Source: Polyangium jinanense (GTDB lineage Bacteria; Myxococcota; Polyangia; Polyangiales; Polyangiaceae). Taken from it: a stretch of DNA of 23,772 bases. Below, one piece after another: positions 14,449-21,775 of this stretch. The position numbers were made by a program, and so were the translations under genes. The stretch is from NCBI RefSeq assembly GCF_028435365.1, contig NZ_JAGTJJ010000042.1, forward strand, positions 8,598 through 32,369, written 5' to 3'. Every line of letters begins with the position of its first letter. Positions within the stretch are counted from its first letter, which is position 1. Below the pieces are notes generated by a model. It was not told the origin of the DNA. It worked only from the letters and a program-made list of their open reading frames with translations, and made no database searches.

Positions 14449-17025
14449 CTACCGCCCGAGCGGCAGGGTCACCGTGAACGCGGCGCCTTCTCCCGGCGCG
14501 CTGTGGACGCAGACTGTCCCGCCGAATGCTTGCACGATGGCGCGGACGATGTGAAGCCCAAGCCCGAGGCCGCCATAACTGCGCTCTGAGACGGCCCGCT
14601 CGAATCGACCGAAAATGCGCTCTTGATCCTCGGGGCGGATGCCGATGCCCTGGTCTTTCACCGTGAGGACGGCGGAGCCGGAGACGATGCCGATTTCGAT
14701 GCGGATTGGCTTTCCTGGGCCGTATTTTAGCGCGTTCGAGAGGAGGTTGTCGACGACCTGCTCGATGCGGAGCCGGTCCCAGAGGCCCGAAACCCTCGCC
14801 GGGGCGTCGACCAGAAGCGGTGAACGCACACGCGCGGCGTCGAGCGCGAAACGCTGACACAGGTCGCGCACGACCTCGACGAGATCCACCTCCTCCCGCA
14901 CGATGGAAAGCTTGCCTGCTTGAATGCGCGTCGCGTCGAGCAGGTCCGTGGTGAGATCCGTGAGGCGCTTGAGCTGGCGCTTGGCCACGTCGAGCACGCT
15001 CGTCACCGTGCGCACGTAAGGTGAATCCGGTTGCCGCGCCGTCGCGCGTTCGAGCGATTCGAGCCGCAGAAGCAGCGGGGTGAGCGGCGTCTTGAGCTCG
15101 TGCGAGGCGATCGAGAGAAAATCGTCGCGGGCGCGCACCGCGTCGCGCAGGAGCACGACGAGGCGCGCATTCTCGTACAGCGGCCAGGTGATGTCCGCGA
15201 CGGCTCGGAAGAGCATCGTCTCGTCGTCGGACCATCGATGCGGCCTCGTCCTGTGCGCGTAGAGGTACGCGACCCACCCGCCGTTGCGGAAGAACGGGGC
15301 CATGGCAATGGCCGCGACGCCATACTTCGAGTGAAATCGCTCGTAATCGGCGCACACGCGTGGATCGACGCGCGTGTCGTGGATCACGATGACGTGCCCC
15401 TCCCGCAGCTCGTCGAGCGTCTGGCCCCAGACCTCGAGGGGAAAACGCCACACCCCTTTGGGAGGCTGACCGTATTCGTACCCGGGGAGGTGCACGACCT
15501 CCCGGGCCGCGTGATCCACGAGCACGAGCCCCGCGCCGTCCACGCCGAGCCGCTCGCCGAGGCGTGTGACCGCGAGCCCCGCGAGCGCCGCAGGGTCCTC
15601 GTAATGCAAGAGCTCGGACTGCAGGGCGAGCAAGAACTCCCGGATCTCTTCGAAACGCTTCTTTTCGGTGATGTCCGTGGAGATGCCCGCCACGAGGGAA
15701 GGACCGCCGTCGGGGCCGGGCAGTGGGAATTTGACGGAGAGGTACGTGTGGAGGCCGTCGTGCTGGACGATGCTCTCCTCGGTCTCCAGGGGGACCCCGC
15801 GGTCCCGGACGAGCGCGTCGTGGGCCTGGAAGACGGCGGCCGTCTCGCATGACAACACGTCGCGCTCGCAGACGCCGAGCAGCGCCTCCCGGGACTTGCC
15901 GTATGCGAGCTCGACGTGCCGATTGACGAAGAGCAATCGGCCCTCCGCGTCCTTGATGTAAATGGCAGCGGGCGCGTGATCCGCGATGGCCTGGAGCTGC
16001 GCCTGGTTCTGCCGCAGGGCCTCGGCGAGCGCGCGGGCCCGGTCGCGCTCGGCGGTCACCTGCGCTCGCGCGGCTGAAAGGACGGCGCGCTCCACGCGAT
16101 CTTCCTCGATGCGCGCCACGACACCCGCGGCGAGGAACGCGATGACGTGGAAGGCGACGAGCGTGAGGAGCACGAAGGCCGCGTAGGAAAACGCGAGGCT
16201 GTAGAGCTCTGCGTAGCTTCCGAGGCGCAGGAGGGCGGCCAGCCCGAGCGGCAGGATCGTGGCCACGACGAGGAGCCTGCGGAGCAGGACGCCGCTCGAT
16301 CCGCCGCGCAAGAAGGCCGAAAGGATGCCCTGCTCGGGCGTGAGCGCGAGGCAGGAGAGGGCGATGAGCAGCGTCGCGACGGCGCTCGGAATGGGCATCC
16401 CGATCATGCGGGTGACGCCGAGGAGGACCCTGGCGCCCTGCACCTGCCCGACGAGCGAAAGGAGCGCGAGCAATCCCCCGATCACCGCGAGCGGCGTGGT
16501 CAGGGCCCGCGCGCGCGGCGAGCGCATCGAAGCCGAGAGGCATGCGAACCCCGTGAGGGTCACGACGACGGCCGTGTACACCGACATCCGGCCGGGGAAA
16601 GGGCTGGGCATGGCATGGGCCGCGCCCCGGAAGAGGAGGCTGTCGAGGAAGACGAGGCCGGTTGCATATTCGACGAGGGTTCCGACCGTAAGGGCGAGCG
16701 CGCCGGCTGCGAGCGCGCCGGCCGGCAAGGCCAAGCGAGCGCATCTCCCTCGTAGGACCACGCTCGTGGAGAGCACGGCGAGCGCCTGGAGGATGAGCGC
16801 CACGGCGGTGACCGGCATCATGGGTTGATGGTGCGGCAGCCACGTGCGCAGGCGGGGGACGTCGAGCGCCCAGCCGGTGAGCGTGCAGGCGGCCACGGTC
16901 ATGACCACGACGGCGAAAACGACGGGCAGGCGCGCGACCGAACGGGAAAGGGGCGGTCGCTTCACCGCAGCCTCCGCTGGGCCACGCGGGCCCGGCTGTC
17001 GAGCTTGATCCCCCTCCCATGCCAT
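14449..17025 (-). CDS. Membrane-bound PAS-GAF hybrid-less sensor histidine kinase
   Basis: About 858 residues from the ATG at 17025; a GTG at 17046 would add seven residues, and neither has a clear Shine-Dalgarno. Residue numbers below count from the GTG. The N-terminal third (about 30-320) is a multi-pass membrane region of roughly eight hydrophobic segments, MASE-like in layout. Then a short coiled coil, a PAS domain (about 350-465), a GAF domain (about 470-630), HisKA with His649 in SIASHELKTPLTPLL, and HATPase (about 750-865) with NLLSNALKYGPG, DQGIGI and GGLGLGLHI. It autophosphorylates in response to an unknown membrane or small-molecule signal. No receiver domain or adjacent response regulator is present, so it is an orphan kinase. 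It is convergent with the epoxide-hydrolase-like gene. Confidence 0.9.
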   Translation of the reverse strand: MAWEGDQARQPGPRGPAEAAVKRPPLSRSVARLPVVFAVVVMTVAACTLTGWALDVPRLRTWLPHHQPMMPVTAVALILQALAVLSTSVVLRGRCARLALPAGALAAGALALTVGTLVEYATGLVFLDSLLFRGAAHAMPSPFPGRMSVYTAVVVTLTGFACLSASMRSPRARALTTPLAVIGGLLALLSLVGQVQGARVLLGVTRMIGMPIPSAVATLLIALSCLALTPEQGILSAFLRGGSSGVLLRRLLVVATILPLGLAALLRLGSYAELYSLAFSYAAFVLLTLVAFHVIAFLAAGVVARIEEDRVERAVLSAARAQVTAERDRARALAEALRQNQAQLQAIADHAPAAIYIKDAEGRLLFVNRHVELAYGKSREALLGVCERDVLSCETAAVFQAHDALVRDRGVPLETEESIVQHDGLHTYLSVKFPLPGPDGGPSLVAGISTDITEKKRFEEIREFLLALQSELLHYEDPAALAGLAVTRLGERLGVDGAGLVLVDHAAREVVHLPGYEYGQPPKGVWRFPLEVWGQTLDELREGHVIVIHDTRVDPRVCADYERFHSKYGVAAIAMAPFFRNGGWVAYLYAHRTRPHRWSDDETMLFRAVADITWPLYENARLVVLLRDAVRARDDFLSIASHELKTPLTPLLLRLESLERATARQPDSPYVRTVTSVLDVAKRQLKRLTDLTTDLLDATRIQAGKLSIVREEVDLVEVVRDLCQRFALDAARVRSPLLVDAPARVSGLWDRLRIEQVVDNLLSNALKYGPGKPIRIEIGIVSGSAVLTVKDQGIGIRPEDQERIFGRFERAVSERSYGGLGLGLHIVRAIVQAFGGTVCVHSAPGEGAAFTVTLPLGR

Positions 17026-17112
17026 TAAGCGCAATTTACCAGCCACCCGCGTGGAACGTCAGGGACCGTGCCACACGTCATGGCGTGAGCTTGGCGGGAC
17101 GCCGGGCGGGAA

Positions 17113-17134
17113 GCGGTCGATTTCGTTCGACCGC
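17113..17134 (-). terminator. Hairpin downstream of the esterase gene
   Basis: GCGGTCGA (17113-17120) pairs with TCGACCGC (17127-17134): a perfect 8-bp stem with a 6-nt loop, starting 12 nt beyond the esterase stop codon on the minus strand. There is no clear T-tract after it, so it is a candidate terminator or 3'-end stabiliser only. Confidence 0.45.
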
Positions 17135-17146
17135 CTCGTGGGCGTT

Positions 17147-18256
17147 TCAGGGCGTCCCGAACAGCGCTTTCATGAGGTCGGGGAAGCGGCGGCTCCAGGA
17201 GATCTCGTCGTGGGCGCCGATGGGATCCTCGTACCAGAAGAGCTCCTTGCCCTCGACGTAGCCATACGATTGTTTCAGGAGCGCGACCATTTCGATTCCG
17301 CGCTTCGTGGCGGCCGCCTCGATGGCCTCGTTGTGGAAGCCGCCCGTGCGCACGAGGCCCCAGTCGATCCAGAGCCGTGGCCGGATCGAGGGCTTTTCGA
17401 GCGTGCCCGCGAGGGTCGTCACGAGCGCCGAGCTTTCGAGGGGGCCGCCCGGGAAGTTGCCGCCGAAGACCGGATCGAGCCCCGCCCAGAACGACGGGGA
17501 GAGGCAGCCGGCTTTGCCGAACCGATCCGGCCTTCGATGGGCCATGTAAAACGACGCGAGCCCGCCCCGCGACGAACCGAGGATGGCCGTGTTCGCGGGC
17601 TCGGGTTTCGTGCGGTAATACGTGTCGATGAAGCTCTTGACGTCGTCCGCGACGTAGGCCGTGTATTCTTCGACGTCGCAGCAGGGTTTGCCGTCGCCCA
17701 TGTCGACGTGGCTGTACTCGCGCTCCCGCTCGATCGGGTGGAGGGCCACGACGATCACCTGGGGGATCGCCTTCTCGGCATAAAGCTCGGAGAGGCGTTG
17801 ATCGACGTCCCAGGTGATGTTTCCGGGCCCGCCGGGCCAGAACGTCGTGTGCCCGTCGTTCATGTACACGACGGGATAACGCGCGTCCGTCTCGGCATAC
17901 GCGCGGGGCAGATAGACGTGCACCTTGCGCGGGGCAAAGCCCGCGGGGCCGATCGTGAGGGCGTCGTAGGTGTGGAAATAACCCGAAGGCTGAGCCTCGT
18001 CGTGCTCCCAGCCATTTTGCCCGCCGAGGGTGAATGGCGTCGTCGGCAAGGGGACGATCGGACCCCCGCCGCCGCTTCCGCCTGCCCCGCCGCTGCCGCC
18101 TGCGCCGCCGCTTCCGCCCCCGCCGCCGCTACCGCTTCCGCTGCTGCTCGAAGCGGCGTGGCTCGCCGTGGGGTCTTCCGGGGAATCGGCGGCGGGCGTG
18201 CAGGCGAGCAGCGACGCGAGGGCGGGGACGAGGGCGACGGCGGCGCGGGGGATCAC
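17147..18256 (-). CDS. Secreted esterase (EsD/enterochelin esterase-like) lipoprotein
   Basis: 369 residues. The lipobox LLAC places the lipidated Cys at residue 19. Residues about 36-66 are a Ser/Gly/Ala low-complexity linker, common in myxobacterial surface lipoproteins, which tethers the catalytic domain. That domain (about 75-369) is an esterase-D-type alpha/beta hydrolase: KVHVYLPRAYAE, YPVVYMNDGH, nucleophile elbow GSSRG (227-231, Ser229) and a C-terminal GAHDEISW His. Similar proteins act on acyl esters, including iron-siderophore esters; substrate is not readable here. A Cys-Cys pair (192-193) is present. The GTG start at 18256 lies 10 nt after the stop of the TPR lipoprotein gene, so they form an operon. 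A hairpin follows at 17113-17134. Confidence 0.85.
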   Translation of the reverse strand: MIPRAAVALVPALASLLACTPAADSPEDPTASHAASSSSGSGSGGGGGSGGAGGSGGAGGSGGGGPIVPLPTTPFTLGGQNGWEHDEAQPSGYFHTYDALTIGPAGFAPRKVHVYLPRAYAETDARYPVVYMNDGHTTFWPGGPGNITWDVDQRLSELYAEKAIPQVIVVALHPIEREREYSHVDMGDGKPCCDVEEYTAYVADDVKSFIDTYYRTKPEPANTAILGSSRGGLASFYMAHRRPDRFGKAGCLSPSFWAGLDPVFGGNFPGGPLESSALVTTLAGTLEKPSIRPRLWIDWGLVRTGGFHNEAIEAAATKRGIEMVALLKQSYGYVEGKELFWYEDPIGAHDEISWSRRFPDLMKALFGTP

Positions 18257-18266
18257 GGCGCGAGGC

Positions 18267-19043
18267 TTACTTCTTCGCGGCCTTCATCAGCTCGCCGATC
18301 TTCTTGCCGAGCTCGTCGAGCTGCTTCTTGTACTCGTCCATCTGCGCCTGGTGCTTGTCTGCGCGGGCCTTGGCGTCGTCCTCCTTGGCCTTGTCCTTGG
18401 CCGCGACCGCCTCCTCGCCCTCCTTCGTCGCGGCTTCCTTCTGCAGCCGCTCGTGCTCCATCAGCCGGCCGACGGCGATCCGCTTGTTCGTGTACGCGGC
18501 GGTGTCGCTGGGCTTGAGCGCGATCACCTTGTCGTAGGACTCGATCGCCTTCTTCAGCTCCGCCGCGACGATCGGGGCCTTCATGTCGCGGGCGCCGCCC
18601 CGGCGCGCGGCGAACTCGGCCATCCATGCGATGGACTGGTCGTCGTTCGGGTTCAGCTTGATGGCCTCGGCGTAATTCTTCTCGGCGTTCGCCGTGTCGT
18701 TCTTCTCCATGTAGACGCCGGCGAGGTTCGCGTAGACCTGGGCCTTCGCCGCCGCGTCGGGCTTGAAGTCGAGCGTCTTCAGGATGGCCTCCTCGGCCTT
18801 CGCCATGTCGCCGGCTTGCTTGTAGCTGTAGGCCTTTTTCTCCCAGACCTTCTCTTGCTTGGGATCGGCCTCGAGCGATTTACCGTACTCCTCGGCCGCC
18901 TTGGCGAAATCACCCCCGGCGAGCGCCTCGTCGCCCGCCTTCAGGTGCGCCGCCCCCGGCCCCTTCGGCCCATCCTCACACGCCGGAGCCCCGGCGAGCG
19001 CGAGCGCCCCGACGAACCACAGGATCTTCGTGCGAATCTTCAT
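18267..19043 (-). CDS. TPR-repeat lipoprotein
   Basis: 258 residues from the ATG at 19043, chosen because GAGGGG sits about 7 nt upstream; the open frame continues 22 codons further without signal-like sequence. The N-terminus has Lys/Arg, a hydrophobic core and GAPAC, so Cys22 is the likely lipidated residue. Tetratricopeptide repeats run from about 34 to 190: AGDEALAGGDFAKAAEEY, KKAYSYKQAGDMAKAEEAI, NLAGVYMEKNDTANAEKNY, and a last one ending VIALKPSDTAAYTNKR. Residues about 195-258 are a Lys/Glu/Ala-rich coiled coil. TPR proteins are protein-protein scaffolds; this one should sit at a membrane facing the periplasm. It precedes the esterase gene by 10 nt. A hairpin lies in its leader. Confidence 0.85.
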   Translation of the reverse strand: MKIRTKILWFVGALALAGAPACEDGPKGPGAAHLKAGDEALAGGDFAKAAEEYGKSLEADPKQEKVWEKKAYSYKQAGDMAKAEEAILKTLDFKPDAAAKAQVYANLAGVYMEKNDTANAEKNYAEAIKLNPNDDQSIAWMAEFAARRGGARDMKAPIVAAELKKAIESYDKVIALKPSDTAAYTNKRIAVGRLMEHERLQKEAATKEGEEAVAAKDKAKEDDAKARADKHQAQMDEYKKQLDELGKKIGELMKAAKK

Positions 19044-19058
19044 GCGTGACCCCTCAGG

Positions 19059-19084
19059 GCGAACGAATGCCCTTCCTCGTTCGC
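19059..19084 (-). promoter_or_regulatory. Leader hairpin before the TPR lipoprotein gene
   Basis: GCGAACGA (19059-19066) and TCGTTCGC (19077-19084) form a perfect 8-bp stem with a 10-nt loop, immediately upstream of the Shine-Dalgarno of the gene starting at 19043. It could be a translational control hairpin, an operator, or a terminator for the gene ending at 19131. Confidence 0.4.
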
Positions 19085-19130
19085 TACACCTCACGCGTGC
19101 CGCCCACAAGAGGTTTTTCGAGGAGACCGC

Positions 19131-19991
19131 TCAAATAGGTCGATCGACCATTTCGACCCAGCGCGTCGCACGAGACTCGCCGCGCTCACGCGCCGCCACG
19201 AATTCCGTCCGCGCGCCGGTCGCGTCGCCCTGGAACAGGCGCACGAGGCCCGATACCCAGCGCTGCTCGCCCGTCGCGTCGCCGCTGCCGAGCAGCCACG
19301 AAGGGCCCCACTCCGGGGTGTTCTCCCAGAACCCTGCGGCCGTGATCGCCGGATCCTTCTCCCACACCTCGATGCGCGGCAGGTCCTTCCAGATTGCGTG
19401 GCAAAGGATCTGAAAGCCCATGAAAGGGAGGAAATCCTCTTTTCCGCGCAACGCCTGGAGCTGCTTTCTGAATGCTTTGTCGAGACCCTTTTCGCGGCCG
19501 GCGAGGATCGATACCTCCGAGACCGAGAGGTTGTCCGGCAAGAATCCGTTCACGTACGAGAGCATCCGCGGATAGTCCTCGCGGCTCATGACGAATCGCG
19601 CGACGCCGACGAGCGGCATCAAGCGGGCCGGGTGCGGCAGGGCCCGATCCACGCGCCGCGCGACCTCGAGGATCTGTTCGGCCATCGCGTACTGCACGAA
19701 CTCGAGCACGTAGCCGCCGTATCCCTCGTCGAGGAAGATCCCCGCCTCCGGATAGCGCGAGACGGCCGTGACCTCGCCCGACGCCCCGGTCTCGGCCACG
19801 ATGGCCTTGGCGAGCGCGATGCAGTCGAAGACGAGGTTCTCTTCGGTCTCCGGCATCCACGCCCAGAACTCGGGTTTTACGTAGGAGCTACCGACCCCCG
19901 ACGTTGCTGCGAGATCGGTCAGGTTGTTGTCCTGCTCCCCCGTGGCGTACTTGTAGGAGAATCCATCGGTCCCGCTGATGTAACGGCCCAT
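19131..19991 (-). CDS. Unrecognised protein, 286 aa
   Basis: 286 residues from the ATG at 19991, chosen because GAGGAG lies about 7 nt upstream and a -35/-10 pair fits just before it; the open frame continues further upstream without support. I do not recognise the family. It begins MGRYISGTDGFSYKYATGEQ and has no signal peptide or membrane segment. The body is mixed alpha/beta with many aromatic and acidic residues, including RMLSYVNGFLPDNLSVSEV and FMGFQILCHAIWKDLP. The last 50 residues (QRWVSGLVRLFQGDATGARTEF) look helical and repeat-like. It is probably cytosolic. It is divergent from the gene at 20229, separated by two back-to-back promoters, which suggests shared or linked regulation. 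Confidence 0.75.
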   Translation of the reverse strand: MGRYISGTDGFSYKYATGEQDNNLTDLAATSGVGSSYVKPEFWAWMPETEENLVFDCIALAKAIVAETGASGEVTAVSRYPEAGIFLDEGYGGYVLEFVQYAMAEQILEVARRVDRALPHPARLMPLVGVARFVMSREDYPRMLSYVNGFLPDNLSVSEVSILAGREKGLDKAFRKQLQALRGKEDFLPFMGFQILCHAIWKDLPRIEVWEKDPAITAAGFWENTPEWGPSWLLGSGDATGEQRWVSGLVRLFQGDATGARTEFVAARERGESRATRWVEMVDRPI

Positions 19992-20016
19992 CGCGCGCTC
20001 CTCGTTCGGGGCCCAA

Positions 20017-20045
20017 CGAATATCGAGGGGGACGCGCGGCGTCAA
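20017..20045 (-). promoter_or_regulatory. Minus-strand promoter candidate for the 19991 gene
   Basis: On the minus strand TTGACG (20045-20040) is followed after 17 bp by TATTCG (20022-20017). The -35 matches consensus at 5/6, the -10 only at 3/6. The start codon lies about 25 nt further on, with a Shine-Dalgarno between. Confidence 0.45.
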
Positions 20046-20073
20046 GGCGGGGCCGCTGGGGCGGAGGGATACC

Positions 20074-20103
20074 TTGACAGGCAACAAAACGCCCGTGTAG
20101 GGT
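20074..20103 (+). promoter_or_regulatory. Plus-strand promoter for the 20229 cluster
   Basis: TTGACA (20074-20079), a perfect -35 hexamer, is followed after 18 bp by TAGGGT (20098-20103). The spacer is AT-richer than its surroundings. A small inverted repeat, GACAC and GTGTC around ATTC, lies just past the -10 (about 20111-20124) and could be an operator. This is the best sigma-70-like promoter in the window. Confidence 0.55.
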
Positions 20104-20228
20104 CGCTCCGGACACATTCGTGTCATCACTGGAGGGACGAGAGAGTTTTACCTGCGGTAGGATCGGAGACGCTGCGGATCACCTGGTACGCGGCGGAGGT
20201 CGGGGGACGGACGCTCGGGGTCGCGGCC

Positions 20229-20879
20229 ATGGAGAACCTCGTGCCGGACGAAAAGCGTCGCGCGGCGCTCGAGGCGTCGGGGAACAAGGTCGTGGCGGCA
20301 GTCAAGCAGCTCGTGGGAGCGTATGTCGCGCGGATCGTGTTCGAATACGTCGACCAGCGCATCGCGCTCGGCAAAGGGCGGGGCGTCGACCGTGGGTTCG
20401 ACGCGGTCATCGCGGTTTCATCGGAGACGATTCGCACCTCGCTGCCCGATCGGCGCACCTCGAATCCCGAATACAGCGCCATCTTCCCGAATGGCACCGA
20501 GGAGTACACCTCGCCGACGGTGAAGGAAGACGAGGAGCTCGCGCTCGATCTCCGCAAAGCGGTCCACGACTCCACGCTGTCGGTGAAGGCGGACGTGCTC
20601 GCGCTGCTCGACAAGGTGATTCCCATCGTCGGTCCGGCGGCGTCGGGGGTGCGGGAGGGGGAAAAGCAGGTGAATGCGCTGTTTCAGACGGAGCTTGCGG
20701 CGCGCAAGCTCGTGGTCGATACGTTGTGGGAGGAGCGAAAGGCCGTGGAGAACGCGCTCGGGCGCGGGGGTCGAGGTCTCGCTCGGTTCATCTATTTCGA
20801 TTTCCGGAAGGGGCGCGAGAACGAGGCCGCGGAGGAGCCGGCGGGGGCTGCGGAGCCGGGGGCGCCTGAGAAGCCTTGA
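20229..20879 (+). CDS. Unrecognised protein, about 216 aa
   Basis: 216 residues from the ATG at 20229. I do not recognise the family. It is highly charged and mostly helical, without signal peptide or membrane segment; the C-terminus is an Ala/Glu/Gly/Pro-rich tail. The start is uncertain: codons in this frame look well biased from about 20165, and a CTG at 20172 has GGAG just upstream (LRITWYAAEVGGRTLG would be added), but no ATG, GTG or TTG exists there. The gene follows the promoter at 20074-20103 and leads a plus-strand cluster with two Cys-rich lipoproteins 32 and 37 nt apart. Co-transcription suggests a linked role, unknown at present. Confidence 0.7.
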   Translation: MENLVPDEKRRAALEASGNKVVAAVKQLVGAYVARIVFEYVDQRIALGKGRGVDRGFDAVIAVSSETIRTSLPDRRTSNPEYSAIFPNGTEEYTSPTVKEDEELALDLRKAVHDSTLSVKADVLALLDKVIPIVGPAASGVREGEKQVNALFQTELAARKLVVDTLWEERKAVENALGRGGRGLARFIYFDFRKGRENEAAEEPAGAAEPGAPEKP

Positions 20880-20911
20880 GCTATCTGGCGAGAGAAACAG
20901 GGAAGGCAGAC

Positions 20912-21154
20912 ATGAGAGCCGTGAGGAAGGTTTGCGCGCTCGTGCTGTGGGGGTGGGTCGTGTTCGCGGCGGGTGGGGGGTGCGTCACGGAGGAGGCTGA
21001 GGTGGGTCCTTGTGAGCGCAAAGCTGCTGCTTGCCATCACAAGTGCAACCAGGCTGATCTTGGAGCCGCGTGCACCTCGTGCTGTGCCGAGAACGGTGCG
21101 GCATGCAGGGCGGACGCAGGTTATAGCTTCTACTCGTGCCCCGACAAAGAGTGA
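20912..21154 (+). CDS. Small 8-cysteine lipoprotein, paralogue 1
   Basis: 80 residues from the ATG at 20912 with GGAAGG (20901-20906) as ribosome-binding site. The N-terminus is a signal with positive residues, a hydrophobic core and AAGGGC, giving a lipidated Cys24. The mature part has eight cysteines at 34, 41, 45, 54, 57, 58, 65 and 76, i.e. C-x6-C-x3-C-x8-C-x2-CC-x6-C-x10-C. The next gene has exactly the same spacing. Even cysteine number and export suggest four disulfides; metal binding is an alternative. Codon use is less GC-biased than in neighbouring genes, suggesting fast evolution or a different origin. It lies 32 nt after the preceding gene. Function unknown. Confidence 0.8.
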   Translation: MRAVRKVCALVLWGWVVFAAGGGCVTEEAEVGPCERKAAACHHKCNQADLGAACTSCCAENGAACRADAGYSFYSCPDKE

Positions 21155-21191
21155 CGATGCGCCCGATCGTACGCGGTGGACCCGCAGGAGC

Positions 21192-21506
21192 ATGACAGTG
21201 AAGAGCATGCAGGCTGCAATGACCTTGGCCTTCGTCCTTCTGGCGGGTGCTGCTTGCGACGACCCGGCGAAGGCCAAGCCATCGGTCAGGCGGAACGACG
21301 CGGGAAAGGTCGTCCTGCGCGAAGAGTGCTACGAGCCGAATGCGAAATGCTATCGAGGCTGCTTCGATCGAAAGGAGGAGCGTTATTGCCCCTCGTGCTG
21401 CTGGGATCAGACGATCCTCTGCGATGAGGGCAACCCGTACGATTTCGATTCGTGCAAGACCGCCGAGACGACCCCGACGCCTACGCGCCCCCCGATCAAG
21501 AAGTGA
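21192..21506 (+). CDS. Small 8-cysteine lipoprotein, paralogue 2
   Basis: 104 residues from the ATG at 21192; an ATG at 21207 (five codons later) is an alternative, and neither has an ideally spaced Shine-Dalgarno. The lipobox LLAGAAC puts the lipidated Cys at 22. Mature cysteines are at 46, 53, 57, 66, 69, 70, 77 and 88, with spacing identical to the previous gene (C-x6-C-x3-C-x8-C-x2-CC-x6-C-x10-C). Other shared residues are S-C-C and Y-x-F-x-S-C at the end of the domain. The rest is divergent, so this is an old tandem duplication held by its cysteine frame. The C-terminus is a Thr/Pro-rich tail. The last codons run into the 42-bp repeat region, where a GTG overlaps its stop (GTGA at 21503). 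Confidence 0.8.
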   Translation: MTVKSMQAAMTLAFVLLAGAACDDPAKAKPSVRRNDAGKVVLREECYEPNAKCYRGCFDRKEERYCPSCCWDQTILCDEGNPYDFDSCKTAETTPTPTRPPIKK

Positions 21507-21775
21507 AGGACGCGCATTTGCTCATCGTCAAGGACACGAACCGAGCGCCAATCGTGTCCTTGCGCATCGACAACAGCACGAAGAGCGTCGGAATCCTGCG
21601 CTGGTCGACCGACAAGGACGCGATGGGAGGTCCGATCGCGTCCTTGTCAGCTCGCAAGCTCGCACCGGGAGCCCGGCTCGTGTCCTGGAGAGTACGCCAA
21701 CACACGTTGGGAGCACGGATCGCATCCTCGCGAGGTGACAAGGGGGTGGAAGGAGTCGGTTTCGTCGTCTGGTAA
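21493..21775. repeat. 42-bp tandem repeat, about six units, near self-complementary
   Basis: Units begin at 21493 (partial), 21535, 21577, 21619, 21661, 21703 and 21745 (partial), each exactly 42 nt. They are diverged, sharing a core like GGGAGC-n-CGGATCG-n-GTCCT. Several units are inverted repeats: arms CAAGGACACGA/TCGTGTCCTTG near 21530-21563, and 14-bp arms GACAAGGACGCGAT/ATCGCGTCCTTGTC near 21611-21648. Because 42 is 14 codons, the plus strand reads as 14-residue repeats (e.g. DTNRAPIVSLRIDN, DAMGGPIASLSARK) and the minus strand does as well (e.g. DTSRAPGASLRADK, DAIGPPIASLSVDQ). It could be a coding repeat, a structured RNA, or a minisatellite. Confidence 0.8.
21503..21775 (+). CDS. Possible small protein of 14-residue repeats
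   Basis: If translated on the plus strand, a GTG at 21503 overlapping the stop of the upstream lipoprotein gene would give about 90 residues: a short lead-in, five 14-residue repeats and a short end (GVEGVGFVVW). The repeat consensus is roughly D-x3-AP-I-x-SL-x3-K, with small hydrophobic and basic residues. No good Shine-Dalgarno is present and the opposite strand is equally open, so translation is unproven. I do not recognise the sequence. Frame-preserving 42-nt period over six diverged units is the only support. Confidence 0.25.
   Translation: MKDAHLLIVKDTNRAPIVSLRIDNSTKSVGILRWSTDKDAMGGPIASLSARKLAPGARLVSWRVRQHTLGARIASSRGDKGVEGVGFVVW

Noticed and set aside
14264..17020. Second long minus-strand frame of 918 codons overlapping the sensor kinase
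   Set aside because: Arg/Ala/Pro-rich out-of-frame shadow of the kinase; it also runs through the hairpin element.
18059..18150. GC-rich simple repeat as a separate regulatory or mobile element
   Set aside because: It is the coding sequence of the Ser/Gly linker of the esterase lipoprotein.
17051..18517. Long plus-strand open frame of 488 codons opposite the esterase and TPR genes
   Set aside because: GC-rich antisense shadow; the minus-strand frames have lipoboxes, catalytic motifs and TPRs, while this one has low-complexity composition only.
19138..19149. Perfect palindrome GGTCGATCGACC as an operator
   Set aside because: It lies within the last codons of the 19131-19991 gene and short GATC-centred palindromes are expected by chance in such DNA.
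21493..21775. 42-bp repeat as a CRISPR array
   Set aside because: Units are contiguous and diverged throughout, with no constant repeat/variable spacer pattern and no cas genes.
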